The translations under genes were made by a program, and so were the position numbers. DNA of 8,154 nt from JBEIJQ01 sp040380145 (GTDB taxonomy: Bacteria; Bacteroidota; Bacteroidia; Chitinophagales; Saprospiraceae), in contig JBEIJQ010000137.1 in assembly GCA_040380145.1 (NCBI GenBank), forward strand, positions 1 to 8,154, read 5' to 3'. Positions 1 to 6,020 of this stretch are shown here, one piece after another. The notes under the pieces were generated by a model. The model saw nothing but the letters and a program-made list of their open reading frames with translations. It had not been told where the DNA came from and ran no database searches. The stretch's first letter is position 1; each line of letters starts with the position of its first letter.

Positions 1-1091
1 CCGTGGGGACCTACTCCTACTCCAACTCCCAACTGTTCGGCAACGCCGAATACACGGTGAGCAACGCCGCAGCGTATTTGCAGTTGGACAAGGACTTCGG
101 CGACCAGTTGACCGTCTCCGTGGGCGTGCGCTACGAGCACAACACCATCAATAGCCCGGATTCGGTGATCAATCCCGGCAATTTCATCCAGCCGAATCCT
201 TTCCTGATCTACAACCCCGAGCCGCGCTCCCGCGAGGGTAAGCCGGTGTTCCGCGTGGGTATGAACTACCAGCCCGCCGAATACACCTACATCCGCGCCT
301 CTTGGGGCCAGGGCTACCGCTTCCCCACCATCGCCGAGCGCTATGTGGCCACCCGCATCGGTGGCGCTCTGTCCATCCTGCCCAACCCCAGCCTGCAGTC
401 CGAAACGGGTTGGTCGGCCGAATTGGGTATCAAACAAGGCTTCAAGATCTCTAAGTGGATGGGCTATGTGGATGCGGCCCTGTTCTGGACCGAGTACCAA
501 AACATGATGGAGTTCAACTTCGCCGGGACGAGCCTGCTCGACTTCGGCTTTATGTCGCAGAACATCGGCAATACCCGCATCCGTGGGTTCGAGATCAGCG
601 TGCTGGGCTCGGGCGAGATTTTCGGCGCCAAAACCAACGTGATCGGCGGGTACACCTTCCTCGATCCCCAGTTCAAAGACTGGCAGGACGGCGGCAAGCA
701 GGACAGCCTGTCCTCGGCCGATTTCAATTTCCTGAAGTACCGCAGCCGCCATTCCGCCAAGCTCGACATCGAAACCTTCGTCGGCAAGTTTTCCATCGGG
801 GCCGCTTTTATTTGGAACAGCCGCATGGAGGCCATCGACCAGTTTTTCAGCGAACCCGGCAAGTTGCTCAGCCTCCCGGCCGCTTGGGACTGGTTCGGGG
901 TGAAGTCCTACCGCGACCAAAACGAGAAAAACGGCTGGGTCCAGTTGGACTTCCGTGCCGCTTGGTTCATCCGCCCCTCGGTGAAACTGTCGTTCATTGC
1001 CGAGAACATCACCAACAACTACTTCACCATCCGTCCGGGTCTGCCGGCTGCCCCGCGCAACTTCACCTTGCGGATGGACTACAATTTCTGA
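1..1091 (+). CDS. TonB-dependent outer-membrane receptor, C-terminal part (5' end outside window)
   Basis: The reading frame is already open at the left edge (first full codon at base 3) and ends at TGA 1089-1091, so about 362 C-terminal residues are visible. The sequence is a run of amphipathic beta-strands with aromatic girdles. Receptor-type signatures include RASWGQGYRFPTIAERYV at about residues 98-115 of the visible part, the NIGNTRIRGFE turn-strand segment, and a last strand NFTLRMDYNF ending in Phe, as outer-membrane barrels normally do. Proteins of this family import a ligand such as a siderophore, vitamin or oligosaccharide across the outer membrane using TonB energy. The plug domain, which would help narrow the substrate, lies outside the window. 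The GTG at base 3 is an internal codon, not a start. No SusD partner follows: the gene is closed by a terminator and the next gene is an unrelated lipoprotein. The family call is firm; the substrate is unknown. Confidence 0.88.
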   Translation, partial: VGTYSYSNSQLFGNAEYTVSNAAAYLQLDKDFGDQLTVSVGVRYEHNTINSPDSVINPGNFIQPNPFLIYNPEPRSREGKPVFRVGMNYQPAEYTYIRASWGQGYRFPTIAERYVATRIGGALSILPNPSLQSETGWSAELGIKQGFKISKWMGYVDAALFWTEYQNMMEFNFAGTSLLDFGFMSQNIGNTRIRGFEISVLGSGEIFGAKTNVIGGYTFLDPQFKDWQDGGKQDSLSSADFNFLKYRSRHSAKLDIETFVGKFSIGAAFIWNSRMEAIDQFFSEPGKLLSLPAAWDWFGVKSYRDQNEKNGWVQLDFRAAWFIRPSVKLSFIAENITNNYFTIRPGLPAAPRNFTLRMDYNF

Positions 1092-1107
1092 TCGAAAAAA
1101 GGTATTG

Positions 1108-1141
1108 AAAAGGGGCGGACGAGGTTCGCCCCTTTTTTTTT
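1108..1141 (+). terminator. Rho-independent terminator of the TonB receptor gene
   Basis: The stem GGGGCGGAC (1112-1120) pairs with GTTCGCCCC (1124-1132) through eight Watson-Crick pairs and one G-T wobble, around a three-base GAG loop. It is followed by nine T (1133-1141), and the A4 before the stem (1108-1111) can extend it. It lies 16 bases after the stop codon. The T-run abuts the putative promoter of the following lipoprotein gene. Confidence 0.9.
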
Positions 1142-1151
1142 GCTTTCGCGC

Positions 1152-1159
1152 TACCTTTG
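1152..1159 (+). promoter_or_regulatory. Bacteroidota-type -7 promoter box TACCTTTG
   Basis: TACCTTTG is an exact match to the Bacteroidota primary-sigma -7 consensus TAnnTTTG. It lies just after the terminator T-run and only five bases before the ATG at 1165. No clear TTTG -33 element is seen 17-23 bases upstream, where the terminator T-run lies. If transcription starts the usual few bases downstream of the box, the lipoprotein mRNA would begin at or next to its start codon. Confidence 0.5.
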
Positions 1160-1164
1160 GCCCC

Positions 1165-2877
1165 ATGAACTCGGCGCATACGAGAAAATTATTGGTTTGG
1201 TCCACGGCACTGCTCTGGTGCGCATCCTGCGCCATGCAGCGCGCCCCCGAGGGCGGGCCGACGGACGCGCGCCCGCCCCGACTCGACAGCACGGCGTACT
1301 CCACGCCCGACCGCAGCGTGAACTTCCGGTACGACGAACTGATCCTGACCTTCGACGAATGGGTGAAGCTCAACGATCCGGCCGGCCAGATAGTGGTGTC
1401 GCCGCTGATGAAAAAACAGCCCGAGGTGAAGATCCGCCACCGCAGCGTGGTGGTGCGCTTCCAAGAACCGCTCCGCCCGGACCTCACCTACACGGTGGAT
1501 TTCGGCAAGGCCGTTCAGGACATCACCCAGGGCAACGCCGTCGAAAACCTCCGGCGTGTGTTCACGCCCGGCCCGAAACTCGATTCGGCCTCTGTGGAGG
1601 GCACCGTGGCCGATGCCGCGGGCGGCGAACTGCCCGACAACCTGCTGGCCCTGCTCTACGAAGGCTCCTCGGCCCGTTCCGTACGCGACACCGTGCCGCT
1701 GTATCTGGCCAAGGTGGACAAGCAAGGCACCTTCCGGCTCCAAAACCTGCGGGCCGACACTTTTCGGCTCGTGGTATTGCTCGACCAGAACCTCAATTAC
1801 CGCTACGATCTGGCCAACGAGCGCGTGGCCTTTCTGGACACGGCCCTCGTCTTGGGCCGCCGGACGCCCCCCCAACGCCTGCGCCTTTTCGGCAGTGAGC
1901 AGTTGCTGGCCTTCGTGTCGGCCACCGCGCCGCGCTTCGGGCTGATCGTGCTGCAGCTCAACCAGTCCACCGACCAACTGCCCGCCCTTCTGTCCGATCC
2001 GCCGGGCGCCATCCTCCACCGATCGGTGGGCAGCGACAAGGCCCTGCTCTGGTACCGCGACACGCTGGATTCGGTGCGGATCATGATGCCCGGGCTCGAC
2101 ACCTTGTCGGTTTCCCTGCCCGCCCGCCGCGAGTGGCTCCAAAGCAACCCCCAATTGCGGCCCGGCGATCCGGCCGCACCGGAACCTTCTGCCCCCAAAG
2201 GCGGTCGCGGGGCCACGCCCGACAAGCCCGCGGCCCCGGCAGCGGCCGCCCTGCCCAAGGCAGATCTGTTGCCCGGCGAACCGATGTTGTGCCGTTTCAA
2301 CCACCCACTACAAGGGGTGGACACCGCGAAAATGCGCCTCGCAGCGGACTCCATCGGTCCTTCGCCGCCCACCTTCCGCGCCGGAATCGATTCCCTTGGC
2401 CAACTGCGGCTGGAAGTCCCCTGGCCCGCGCCCGGCAAATACCGCCTGCTGCTGCTGCCCGGTGCCGTGTCCGATATTTTCGGCCTCTTCAACGCCGACA
2501 CCCTGCGGCAGGACATCGCGGTGCTCGACTCCGCCGCGCTCGGCGTGGCCGAGGTGCGACTCACGGGGCTGGACAGCACCAGGCTCTATTTCGTCGAACT
2601 GCTCGACGCCCAAAAAAAACCGCTGCGCCGATTGGAACTACCGCTCGGCAAAACGGCCGTTTGGCGCGCCGAAGGCCTCAAGCCCGCGACCTATTTTTAC
2701 CGCCTCGTGCGCGACGACAACCACAACGGCAGATGGGACACCGGCGACTACGACCTCGGCCGCCAACCCGAGGCCCTGTACCTGTCGAACGGCCTCAACG
2801 TCCGAAAAGGCTTCGAGGCCATCCTGGACTTCCAGTTGGAGGGCGGCAAACCCGCCGGCCGGGGCGCGAACAATTGA
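1165..2877 (+). CDS. Ig-like (SbsA/Big_5-type) domain lipoprotein
   Basis: A 570-residue protein. I chose the ATG at 1165 because it begins a lipoprotein signal: HTRK, a hydrophobic stretch LLVWSTALLWCAS, then Cys22 followed by AMQRAPEGGPTDARPP. The proline/glycine-rich PxGGPxDxxPPxLD linker is typical of this Bacteroidota family. Residues about 36-136 form the Ig-like domain, with LTFDEWVKLND, IVVSP, YTVDFGKAVQDITQGNAVENLR and VFTPG. A second beta domain follows at about 143-230 (SVEGTVAD to RADTFRLVVLLD). Two acidic DxNxN loops, DQNLNYRYD (207-215) and DDNHNGRWD (517-525), resemble calcium-binding loops. Residues about 331-368 form an Ala/Pro-rich linker. The protein is probably anchored to a membrane by lipidated Cys22. 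Its molecular role is not established to my knowledge. It may be cotranscribed with the small membrane protein 39 bases downstream. The family call is good; the function is open. Confidence 0.85.
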   Translation: MNSAHTRKLLVWSTALLWCASCAMQRAPEGGPTDARPPRLDSTAYSTPDRSVNFRYDELILTFDEWVKLNDPAGQIVVSPLMKKQPEVKIRHRSVVVRFQEPLRPDLTYTVDFGKAVQDITQGNAVENLRRVFTPGPKLDSASVEGTVADAAGGELPDNLLALLYEGSSARSVRDTVPLYLAKVDKQGTFRLQNLRADTFRLVVLLDQNLNYRYDLANERVAFLDTALVLGRRTPPQRLRLFGSEQLLAFVSATAPRFGLIVLQLNQSTDQLPALLSDPPGAILHRSVGSDKALLWYRDTLDSVRIMMPGLDTLSVSLPARREWLQSNPQLRPGDPAAPEPSAPKGGRGATPDKPAAPAAAALPKADLLPGEPMLCRFNHPLQGVDTAKMRLAADSIGPSPPTFRAGIDSLGQLRLEVPWPAPGKYRLLLLPGAVSDIFGLFNADTLRQDIAVLDSAALGVAEVRLTGLDSTRLYFVELLDAQKKPLRRLELPLGKTAVWRAEGLKPATYFYRLVRDDNHNGRWDTGDYDLGRQPEALYLSNGLNVRKGFEAILDFQLEGGKPAGRGANN

Positions 2878-2916
2878 TGTTCGACCATTGTTTAACCGTT
2901 CAACACACTTTTCCGT

Positions 2917-3249
2917 ATGAATTTTCTTTTGCAGGACAAAAAGTGGGTGGGCGCTTTGGTAGGCCTGGTGGTCCCCTTCGTGAGTTTCGCGATTTTGCTG
3001 ATGGTCAACGATTGGCTGGACGCTTCGAAATTCCGTTTGCCGGGCAACCAGAGTTTCGCCTTCGACGAAAAAACCCTCTTCGCGCTGTCCGTCTGTTGCA
3101 ACCTGCTGCCCTTCCGGTTTTACCGCGTGCGGCGCATGGACGAAACGATGTCGGGCATCGTTCTGCCGACCATTGTGTACGTGGGTTTGTTTTTTGTGTG
3201 GTACCTGATGTATCCCACTTTCCGATTGGGTGTGGTGAAAGGGATCTGA
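2917..3249 (+). CDS. Small three-helix integral membrane protein, unknown function
   Basis: A 110-residue protein from ATG 2917 to TGA 3249. Three hydrophobic segments are visible at about residues 11-30 (GALVGLVVPFVSFAILLMV), 52-68 (KTLFALSVCCNLLPFRF) and 79-99 (SGIVLPTIVYVGLFFVWYLMY). Basic stretches follow helix 2 (RFYRVRRMDE) and helix 3 (RLGVVKGI). The opening MNFLLQDKKW and the NLLPF motif resemble small uncharacterised membrane proteins I associate with Bacteroidota, but I cannot name a family. There is no Shine-Dalgarno; the upstream bases are T/C-rich, ending CACTTTTCCGT. It sits 39 bases after the Ig-like lipoprotein on the same strand, so the two could share a transcript. No function can be assigned. 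Confidence 0.75.
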   Translation: MNFLLQDKKWVGALVGLVVPFVSFAILLMVNDWLDASKFRLPGNQSFAFDEKTLFALSVCCNLLPFRFYRVRRMDETMSGIVLPTIVYVGLFFVWYLMYPTFRLGVVKGI

Positions 3250-3251
3250 AC

Positions 3252-3284
3252 TTTTTTTCCTGAATTTTTTTCTCAAAAAAAAAA
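3252..3284 (+). other. A/T homopolymer tract before the pirin gene
   Basis: This tract consists of T7 (3252-3258), CCTGAA, T7 (3265-3271), CTC and A10 (3275-3284), inside a GC-rich region. T7 and seven of the following A can form an A-T-only hairpin over CTC. There is no GC-rich stem, so it is not a standard terminator. The A10 just upstream of ATG 3291 fits the A-rich leaders that replace Shine-Dalgarno sequences in Bacteroidota. It may serve as a translation enhancer or a weak transcription stop. Confidence 0.35.
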
Positions 3285-3290
3285 TCTGCC

Positions 3291-4154
3291 ATGGACAGAA
3301 AGACCTTTCTGCGCAACACCCTCCTCGGTCTCACCGCCGTGGGGGTTTCTCCCGCGCTGTCGGCCGAAAAAAACGGGCCGGCCGATGGCCCCCGCCGCCA
3401 AGTGGGCTTTGAGCATCTTCCCCCCATGCCCCAAGAACGAACCATGAAACATGTCCTGCACTTGGCCGATACGCGCGGCCAAGCCGACCACGGCTGGCTC
3501 AACAGCCGCCACACCTTCAGTTTCGCCAATTACCACCATCCCGAACGCATCCACTTCGGGGCTTTGCGCGTGCTCAACGACGACATCGTGGCCGCGGGGC
3601 GCGGTTTCGGGCTGCACCCGCACGACAACATGGAGATCGTCTCGATCCCCTTGGCCGGCGACCTCGAGCACCGCGACAGCATGGGCAACGTGCAGGTGAT
3701 CCGCCACCACGATGTGCAGATCATGAGCGCGGGCACGGGCATCCAACACTCCGAGTTCAACAAAAACCCCGACGCGGAGGTCCGTTTCCTGCAGATCTGG
3801 GTTTTCCCAAAAAAACGCGACATACGGCCGCGGTACGACCAAAAGACTTTCCTGCCCGAGGATCGGCGCAACCGCTTGCAGGTGGTCGTTGCGCCCGAGG
3901 GCGGCGATGCCCTGGCGATCAACCAGGACGCTTGGTTTTCGCTGGGCCGCCTCGATAAAGGATTTGAAACCGCCTACGCCCTGCACGCCCCCCAAAACGG
4001 CGTTTATGCGTTCGTGCTCGAAGGCTCGGCCACCGTGGGCGGCATCGCCCTGGGCCGGCGCGACGGACTGGGCATGTGGGACACCGACTCCATCTCGGTC
4101 CGCGCCGACGCCGATACCGAACTGCTCCTGATGGAAGTGCCGATGACCTGGTAG
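3291..4154 (+). CDS. Pirin family protein (YhhW-type bicupin) with export-signal-like N-terminus
   Basis: A 287-residue protein. From Met52 onward it matches the YhhW type of pirin: DHGWLNSRHTFSFANY, HFGALRVLNDD, GLHPHDNMEIVSIPLAGDLEHRDSMG and IMSAGTGIQHSEFN. The metal-binding set His109, His111, His153 and Glu155 is complete. Numbered from Met52 these are 58, 60, 102 and 104, one off from E. coli YhhW. Family members are iron-type cupins, and YhhW has been reported to oxidise quercetin, though physiological substrates are uncertain. The N-terminus is unusual. Residues 1-25 read as a signal peptide with a Tat-like opening DRKTFLRN (RK, not RR), the hydrophobic stretch LLGLTAVGVSPALSA, then a linker ending in VGFEHLPP. 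Starting at ATG 3444 (Met52) would give a standard cytoplasmic pirin, but the longer frame is open and has an A-rich leader. DUF423 follows 24 bases downstream, probably in the same operon. Confidence 0.88.
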   Translation: MDRKTFLRNTLLGLTAVGVSPALSAEKNGPADGPRRQVGFEHLPPMPQERTMKHVLHLADTRGQADHGWLNSRHTFSFANYHHPERIHFGALRVLNDDIVAAGRGFGLHPHDNMEIVSIPLAGDLEHRDSMGNVQVIRHHDVQIMSAGTGIQHSEFNKNPDAEVRFLQIWVFPKKRDIRPRYDQKTFLPEDRRNRLQVVVAPEGGDALAINQDAWFSLGRLDKGFETAYALHAPQNGVYAFVLEGSATVGGIALGRRDGLGMWDTDSISVRADADTELLLMEVPMTW

Positions 4155-4178
4155 AGATCGGTTCAAAAATTTCTTTTT

Positions 4179-4598
4179 ATGAAAAAAATGCTGTTTCCCG
4201 CCCTGATTTCCGGGGCATTGGCCGTCGGGCTGGGCGCTTTTGGGGCGCACGGGCTGAAAGCGCAGGTTTCCGATCCGGATGCCCTGCGGGTCTGGCACAC
4301 CGCCGTGGAGTACCAATTTTACCATAGCCTCTTGCTCGTCGCTCTGTCGTTCTGGCTGGACCGCCACCCCGGGGACGCTTGGATGGCGCGGGCGGGATGG
4401 GCCTTGGGTATCGGCATGGCGCTGTTTTCCGGATCGCTGTACCTGATCGTCGCCTGCAAGTACGTGATGGGGATGAGCGGCGGCATTTTGAGCGTTTTGG
4501 GTCCGATCACGCCCATCGGCGGATTGAGCCTGATGGCCGGGTGGCTGTTTGCCGCCGTGGCCGTGCTCCGAACGCCTGAACAGACAGCACGAGGTTAG
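4179..4598 (+). CDS. DUF423 family membrane protein (YgdD-like)
   Basis: A 139-residue protein from ATG 4179 to TAG 4598. DUF423 hallmarks are in the expected order: GAFGAHGLK (19-27), VWHTAVEYQFYHSL (38-51), ALFSGSLYLI (81-90) and GPITPIGGLSLMAGW (108-122). Four membrane segments are likely at about 5-24, 46-60, 72-91 and 104-130. The length is near the usual 120-130 residues, with a short polar tail RTPEQTARG. The biochemical role of the family is unknown. It begins 24 bases after the pirin stop with an A/T-rich leader and no Shine-Dalgarno, so it is probably cotranscribed with pirin. No functional link between the two is evident from the sequence. Confidence 0.9.
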   Translation: MKKMLFPALISGALAVGLGAFGAHGLKAQVSDPDALRVWHTAVEYQFYHSLLLVALSFWLDRHPGDAWMARAGWALGIGMALFSGSLYLIVACKYVMGMSGGILSVLGPITPIGGLSLMAGWLFAAVAVLRTPEQTARG

Positions 4599-4614
4599 GC
4601 GAAAATTCGCCCTA
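4596..4614 (+). terminator. Weak hairpin over the DUF423 stop codon
   Basis: TAGGCGA (4596-4602) pairs with TCGCCCTA (4607-4614) over an AAAT loop, with one bulged C at 4612. A T5 run follows only at 4622-4626, eight bases after the stem, so termination would be weak. The hairpin overlaps the DUF423 stop codon. Confidence 0.3.
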
Positions 4615-4671
4615 CGGGGAGTTTTTACACAAAAAAAGCCTTGGCCGATGGGGCTTTGCCCGGGGTTGGTT

Positions 4672-4679
4672 TACCTTCG
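4672..4679 (+). promoter_or_regulatory. Possible -7-like box TACCTTCG upstream of pdhA
   Basis: TACCTTCG differs by one base from TAnnTTTG. It lies in the 198-base gap before pdhA and would leave a leader of about 110 bases. The nearest TTTG upstream (4655-4658) is only 13 bases away, shorter than the usual 17-19. Between this box and the gene, GGACGCGCAC (4696-4705) can pair with GTGCGTCC (4726-4733) with a two-base bulge, so the leader could fold. The evidence is weak. Confidence 0.25.
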
Positions 4680-4759
4680 TAGGGCCAAACCGTCCGGACG
4701 CGCACCAGAGCCACGCATGAACCTTGTGCGTCCGAGCGCGTTAACTGTTCGATTTTTAG

Positions 4760-4775
4760 TTTTTTTCGAAAAAAA
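4760..4775. repeat. 16-bp perfect palindrome T7-CG-A7 upstream of pdhA
   Basis: T7 (4760-4766), CG and A7 (4769-4775) form a perfect palindrome ending 21 bases before the pdhA start. It is the most A/T-rich spot of the intergenic region. It could be an upstream promoter element, a bent-DNA or regulator site, or simply the A-rich leader usual in this phylum. Confidence 0.5.
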
Positions 4776-4785
4776 TTTCCCCAAA

Positions 4786-4793
4786 TACGTTCG
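4786..4793 (+). promoter_or_regulatory. Possible start-proximal -7-like box TACGTTCG of pdhA
   Basis: TACGTTCG (one base from TAnnTTTG) ends three bases before the pdhA ATG. A TTCG at 4765-4768 lies exactly 17 bases upstream and could be a degenerate -33 element. If used, the pdhA mRNA would be leaderless, as proposed for the lipoprotein gene at 1165. Both elements carry the same T-to-C departure from consensus, so this is tentative. Confidence 0.25.
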
Positions 4794-4796
4794 CTT

Positions 4797-5810
4797 ATGA
4801 CCAAGAAGGCCAAAAGCCACGCCCTGTCGGCGTTTACCAAAGAGACCTACTGGAAATGGTACGAAGTGATGCTGCGCATCCGTAAATTCGAGGAGCGCGC
4901 GCAGCAACTGTATATCCAAAAGAAAATCCGCGGTTTCTGCCACCTGTACATCGGTCAAGAAGCCGTTGCGGCTGGACTGATGACCGCCACCCGCCTGCAG
5001 GATCCTTGGATCACGGCCTACCGTCAGCACGGGACGGCCATTGCCAAGGGCATCGGCATGAACGAGTGCATGGCCGAACTGTACGGCAAGCACACCGGAA
5101 ACGTGAAGGGAAAGGGCGGTTCGATGCACTTTTTCTCGGCCGAGCACTTCTATTTCGGCGGCCACGGCATCGTGGGCGGCCAAATCGGCGTGGGCACGGG
5201 CATCGGTTTCGCCGAGAAATACAAGGGCACCGACAACGTCTGCATCGCGATGTTCGGCGACGGCGCCGCCCGCCAAGGCATCCTTTTTGAAACATTCAAC
5301 ATGGCGATGACCTGGAAGTTGCCCGTGGTCTATATCTGCGAAAACAACCAGTACGCGATGGGCACCTCGGTGGAGCGCACCTCGAACGTGACCGAGATCT
5401 ACAAGATCGGTTCGGCGTTCGACATGCCCAGCGAGCCGGTGGACGGCATGTCGCCCGAAGCGGTCCACGCGGCCCTTGAGCGCGCCGTGGCGCGCGCCCG
5501 CCGCGGCGAAGGCCCCACGCTCTTGGAAATCAATACATACCGCTACCGCGGCCACTCTATGTCGGATCCCGGCAAGTACCGCTCCAAGGAAGAAGTCGAG
5601 GAATACCGCGCCAAAGACCCCATCGGCATTGCCGAAAAGCGCATGATCGAACTCGGTTACGCCTCCGAGGCCGAACTCGAGGCCGCCCAAGTCAAGATCG
5701 AGGCCGAAGTGGACGCCTGCGTGGAATTTTCCGAAAATTCGCCCTGGCCGCCCGCCGCGGAACTGTACACCGACAACTACGTGCAGGAGGATTACCCCTT
5801 CCTCACCTGA
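4797..5810 (+). CDS. pdhA: Pyruvate dehydrogenase E1 component, alpha subunit
   Basis: A 337-residue protein of the usual length for this subunit in Bacteroidota. E1-alpha pairs with E1-beta to decarboxylate pyruvate on thiamine diphosphate and pass the acetyl group to E2 lipoyl domains, giving acetyl-CoA in the cytoplasm. Visible signatures are RKFEERAQQLY (29-39), GFCHLYIGQEAV (46-57), the active-site loop TAYRQHG (73-79), GKGGSMH (105-111) and GGHGIVGGQI (121-130). The thiamine diphosphate/Mg motif runs from GDG (154-156) to NN (183-184), and the regulatory-loop segment is YRYRGHSMSDP (248-258). ATG 4797 fits the short lysine-rich N-terminus typical of the family. The gene stands alone: a 198-base gap precedes it, and tandem stops TGATAA plus a strong terminator follow, so the genes for E1-beta and E2 must be elsewhere. 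A branched-chain 2-oxoacid E1-alpha is less likely given the overall match. Confidence 0.93.
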   Translation: MTKKAKSHALSAFTKETYWKWYEVMLRIRKFEERAQQLYIQKKIRGFCHLYIGQEAVAAGLMTATRLQDPWITAYRQHGTAIAKGIGMNECMAELYGKHTGNVKGKGGSMHFFSAEHFYFGGHGIVGGQIGVGTGIGFAEKYKGTDNVCIAMFGDGAARQGILFETFNMAMTWKLPVVYICENNQYAMGTSVERTSNVTEIYKIGSAFDMPSEPVDGMSPEAVHAALERAVARARRGEGPTLLEINTYRYRGHSMSDPGKYRSKEEVEEYRAKDPIGIAEKRMIELGYASEAELEAAQVKIEAEVDACVEFSENSPWPPAAELYTDNYVQEDYPFLT

Positions 5811-5834
5811 TAACGGTGACGAGTACACGAAAAA

Positions 5835-5868
5835 GCGCCCCGACCGATGGTCGGGGCGCCTTTTTTTT
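5835..5868 (+). terminator. Strong Rho-independent terminator of pdhA
   Basis: GCGCCCCGACC (5835-5845) and GGTCGGGGCGC (5849-5859) form a perfect 11-bp stem over a GAT loop, followed by T8 (5861-5868). It starts 24 bases after the pdhA stop. The A5 before the stem makes it potentially bidirectional, though no minus-strand gene reads into it. Confidence 0.95.
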
Positions 5869-5913
5869 GGTCGCCGGGAGACGATGAGGCAGGGGAAAAA
5901 CAGAAAAAAAGAC

Positions 5914-5921
5914 TATGTTTG
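5914..5921 (+). promoter_or_regulatory. -7 promoter box TATGTTTG upstream of the DUF1016 gene
   Basis: TATGTTTG is an exact match to TAnnTTTG, 99 bases before the ATG at 6021. No TTG-type -33 element is visible 17-19 bases upstream, where the sequence is A/G-rich. Downstream, ACCGTC (5953-5958) and GACGGT (5966-5971) can form a 6-bp hairpin over seven bases in the leader. Only these two elements are visible in the 210-base gap between pdhA and the DUF1016 gene, apart from the pdhA terminator. Confidence 0.4.
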
Positions 5922-6020
5922 CCATTGGGATGATCGCCATTCAAAACAGATGACCGTCCTCCGTTGACGGTTTGCAGTGGGGGGGCATACCTGCTCTCGA
6001 TCAACAAAAATCATCGGATA

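Noticed and set aside
997..1164. Upstream in-frame extension of the Ig-like lipoprotein frame, overlapping the TonB receptor gene
   Set aside because: The frame is open by chance across the receptor's 3' end and terminator. The lipoprotein signal sequence starting at 1165 fixes the true start.
1189..2304. Long minus-strand open frame opposite the Ig-like lipoprotein gene
   Set aside because: It is a shadow of a high-GC gene; its composition is Gly/Arg/His-rich and it has no domain signature.
2612..2619. A8 run in the lipoprotein gene as a slippery site for programmed frameshifting
   Set aside because: The frame continues normally with family-like sequence on both sides. There is no downstream overlapping gene or stimulatory structure, so nothing suggests use of a shifted frame.
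3273..4367. Long minus-strand open frame opposite pirin and DUF423
   Set aside because: It runs across two well-supported plus-strand genes and their junction and has no recognisable motifs.
4635..4657. AAAGCC...GGCTTT inverted repeat, a possible minus-strand terminator
   Set aside because: The stem is only 6 bp with an 11-base loop, and no minus-strand gene reads into it.
4671..5828. Long minus-strand open frame opposite pdhA
   Set aside because: It is a shadow frame caused by GC-rich third positions; its translation is His/Gly/Val/Arg-rich without recognisable domains, while the plus strand is clearly pdhA.
5964..6020. TTG start extending the DUF1016 protein by 19 residues
   Set aside because: The added residues (opening MTVCSGGAYL) do not resemble the family. 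ATG 6021 gives the normal N-terminus, while the TTG lies within the leader hairpin.
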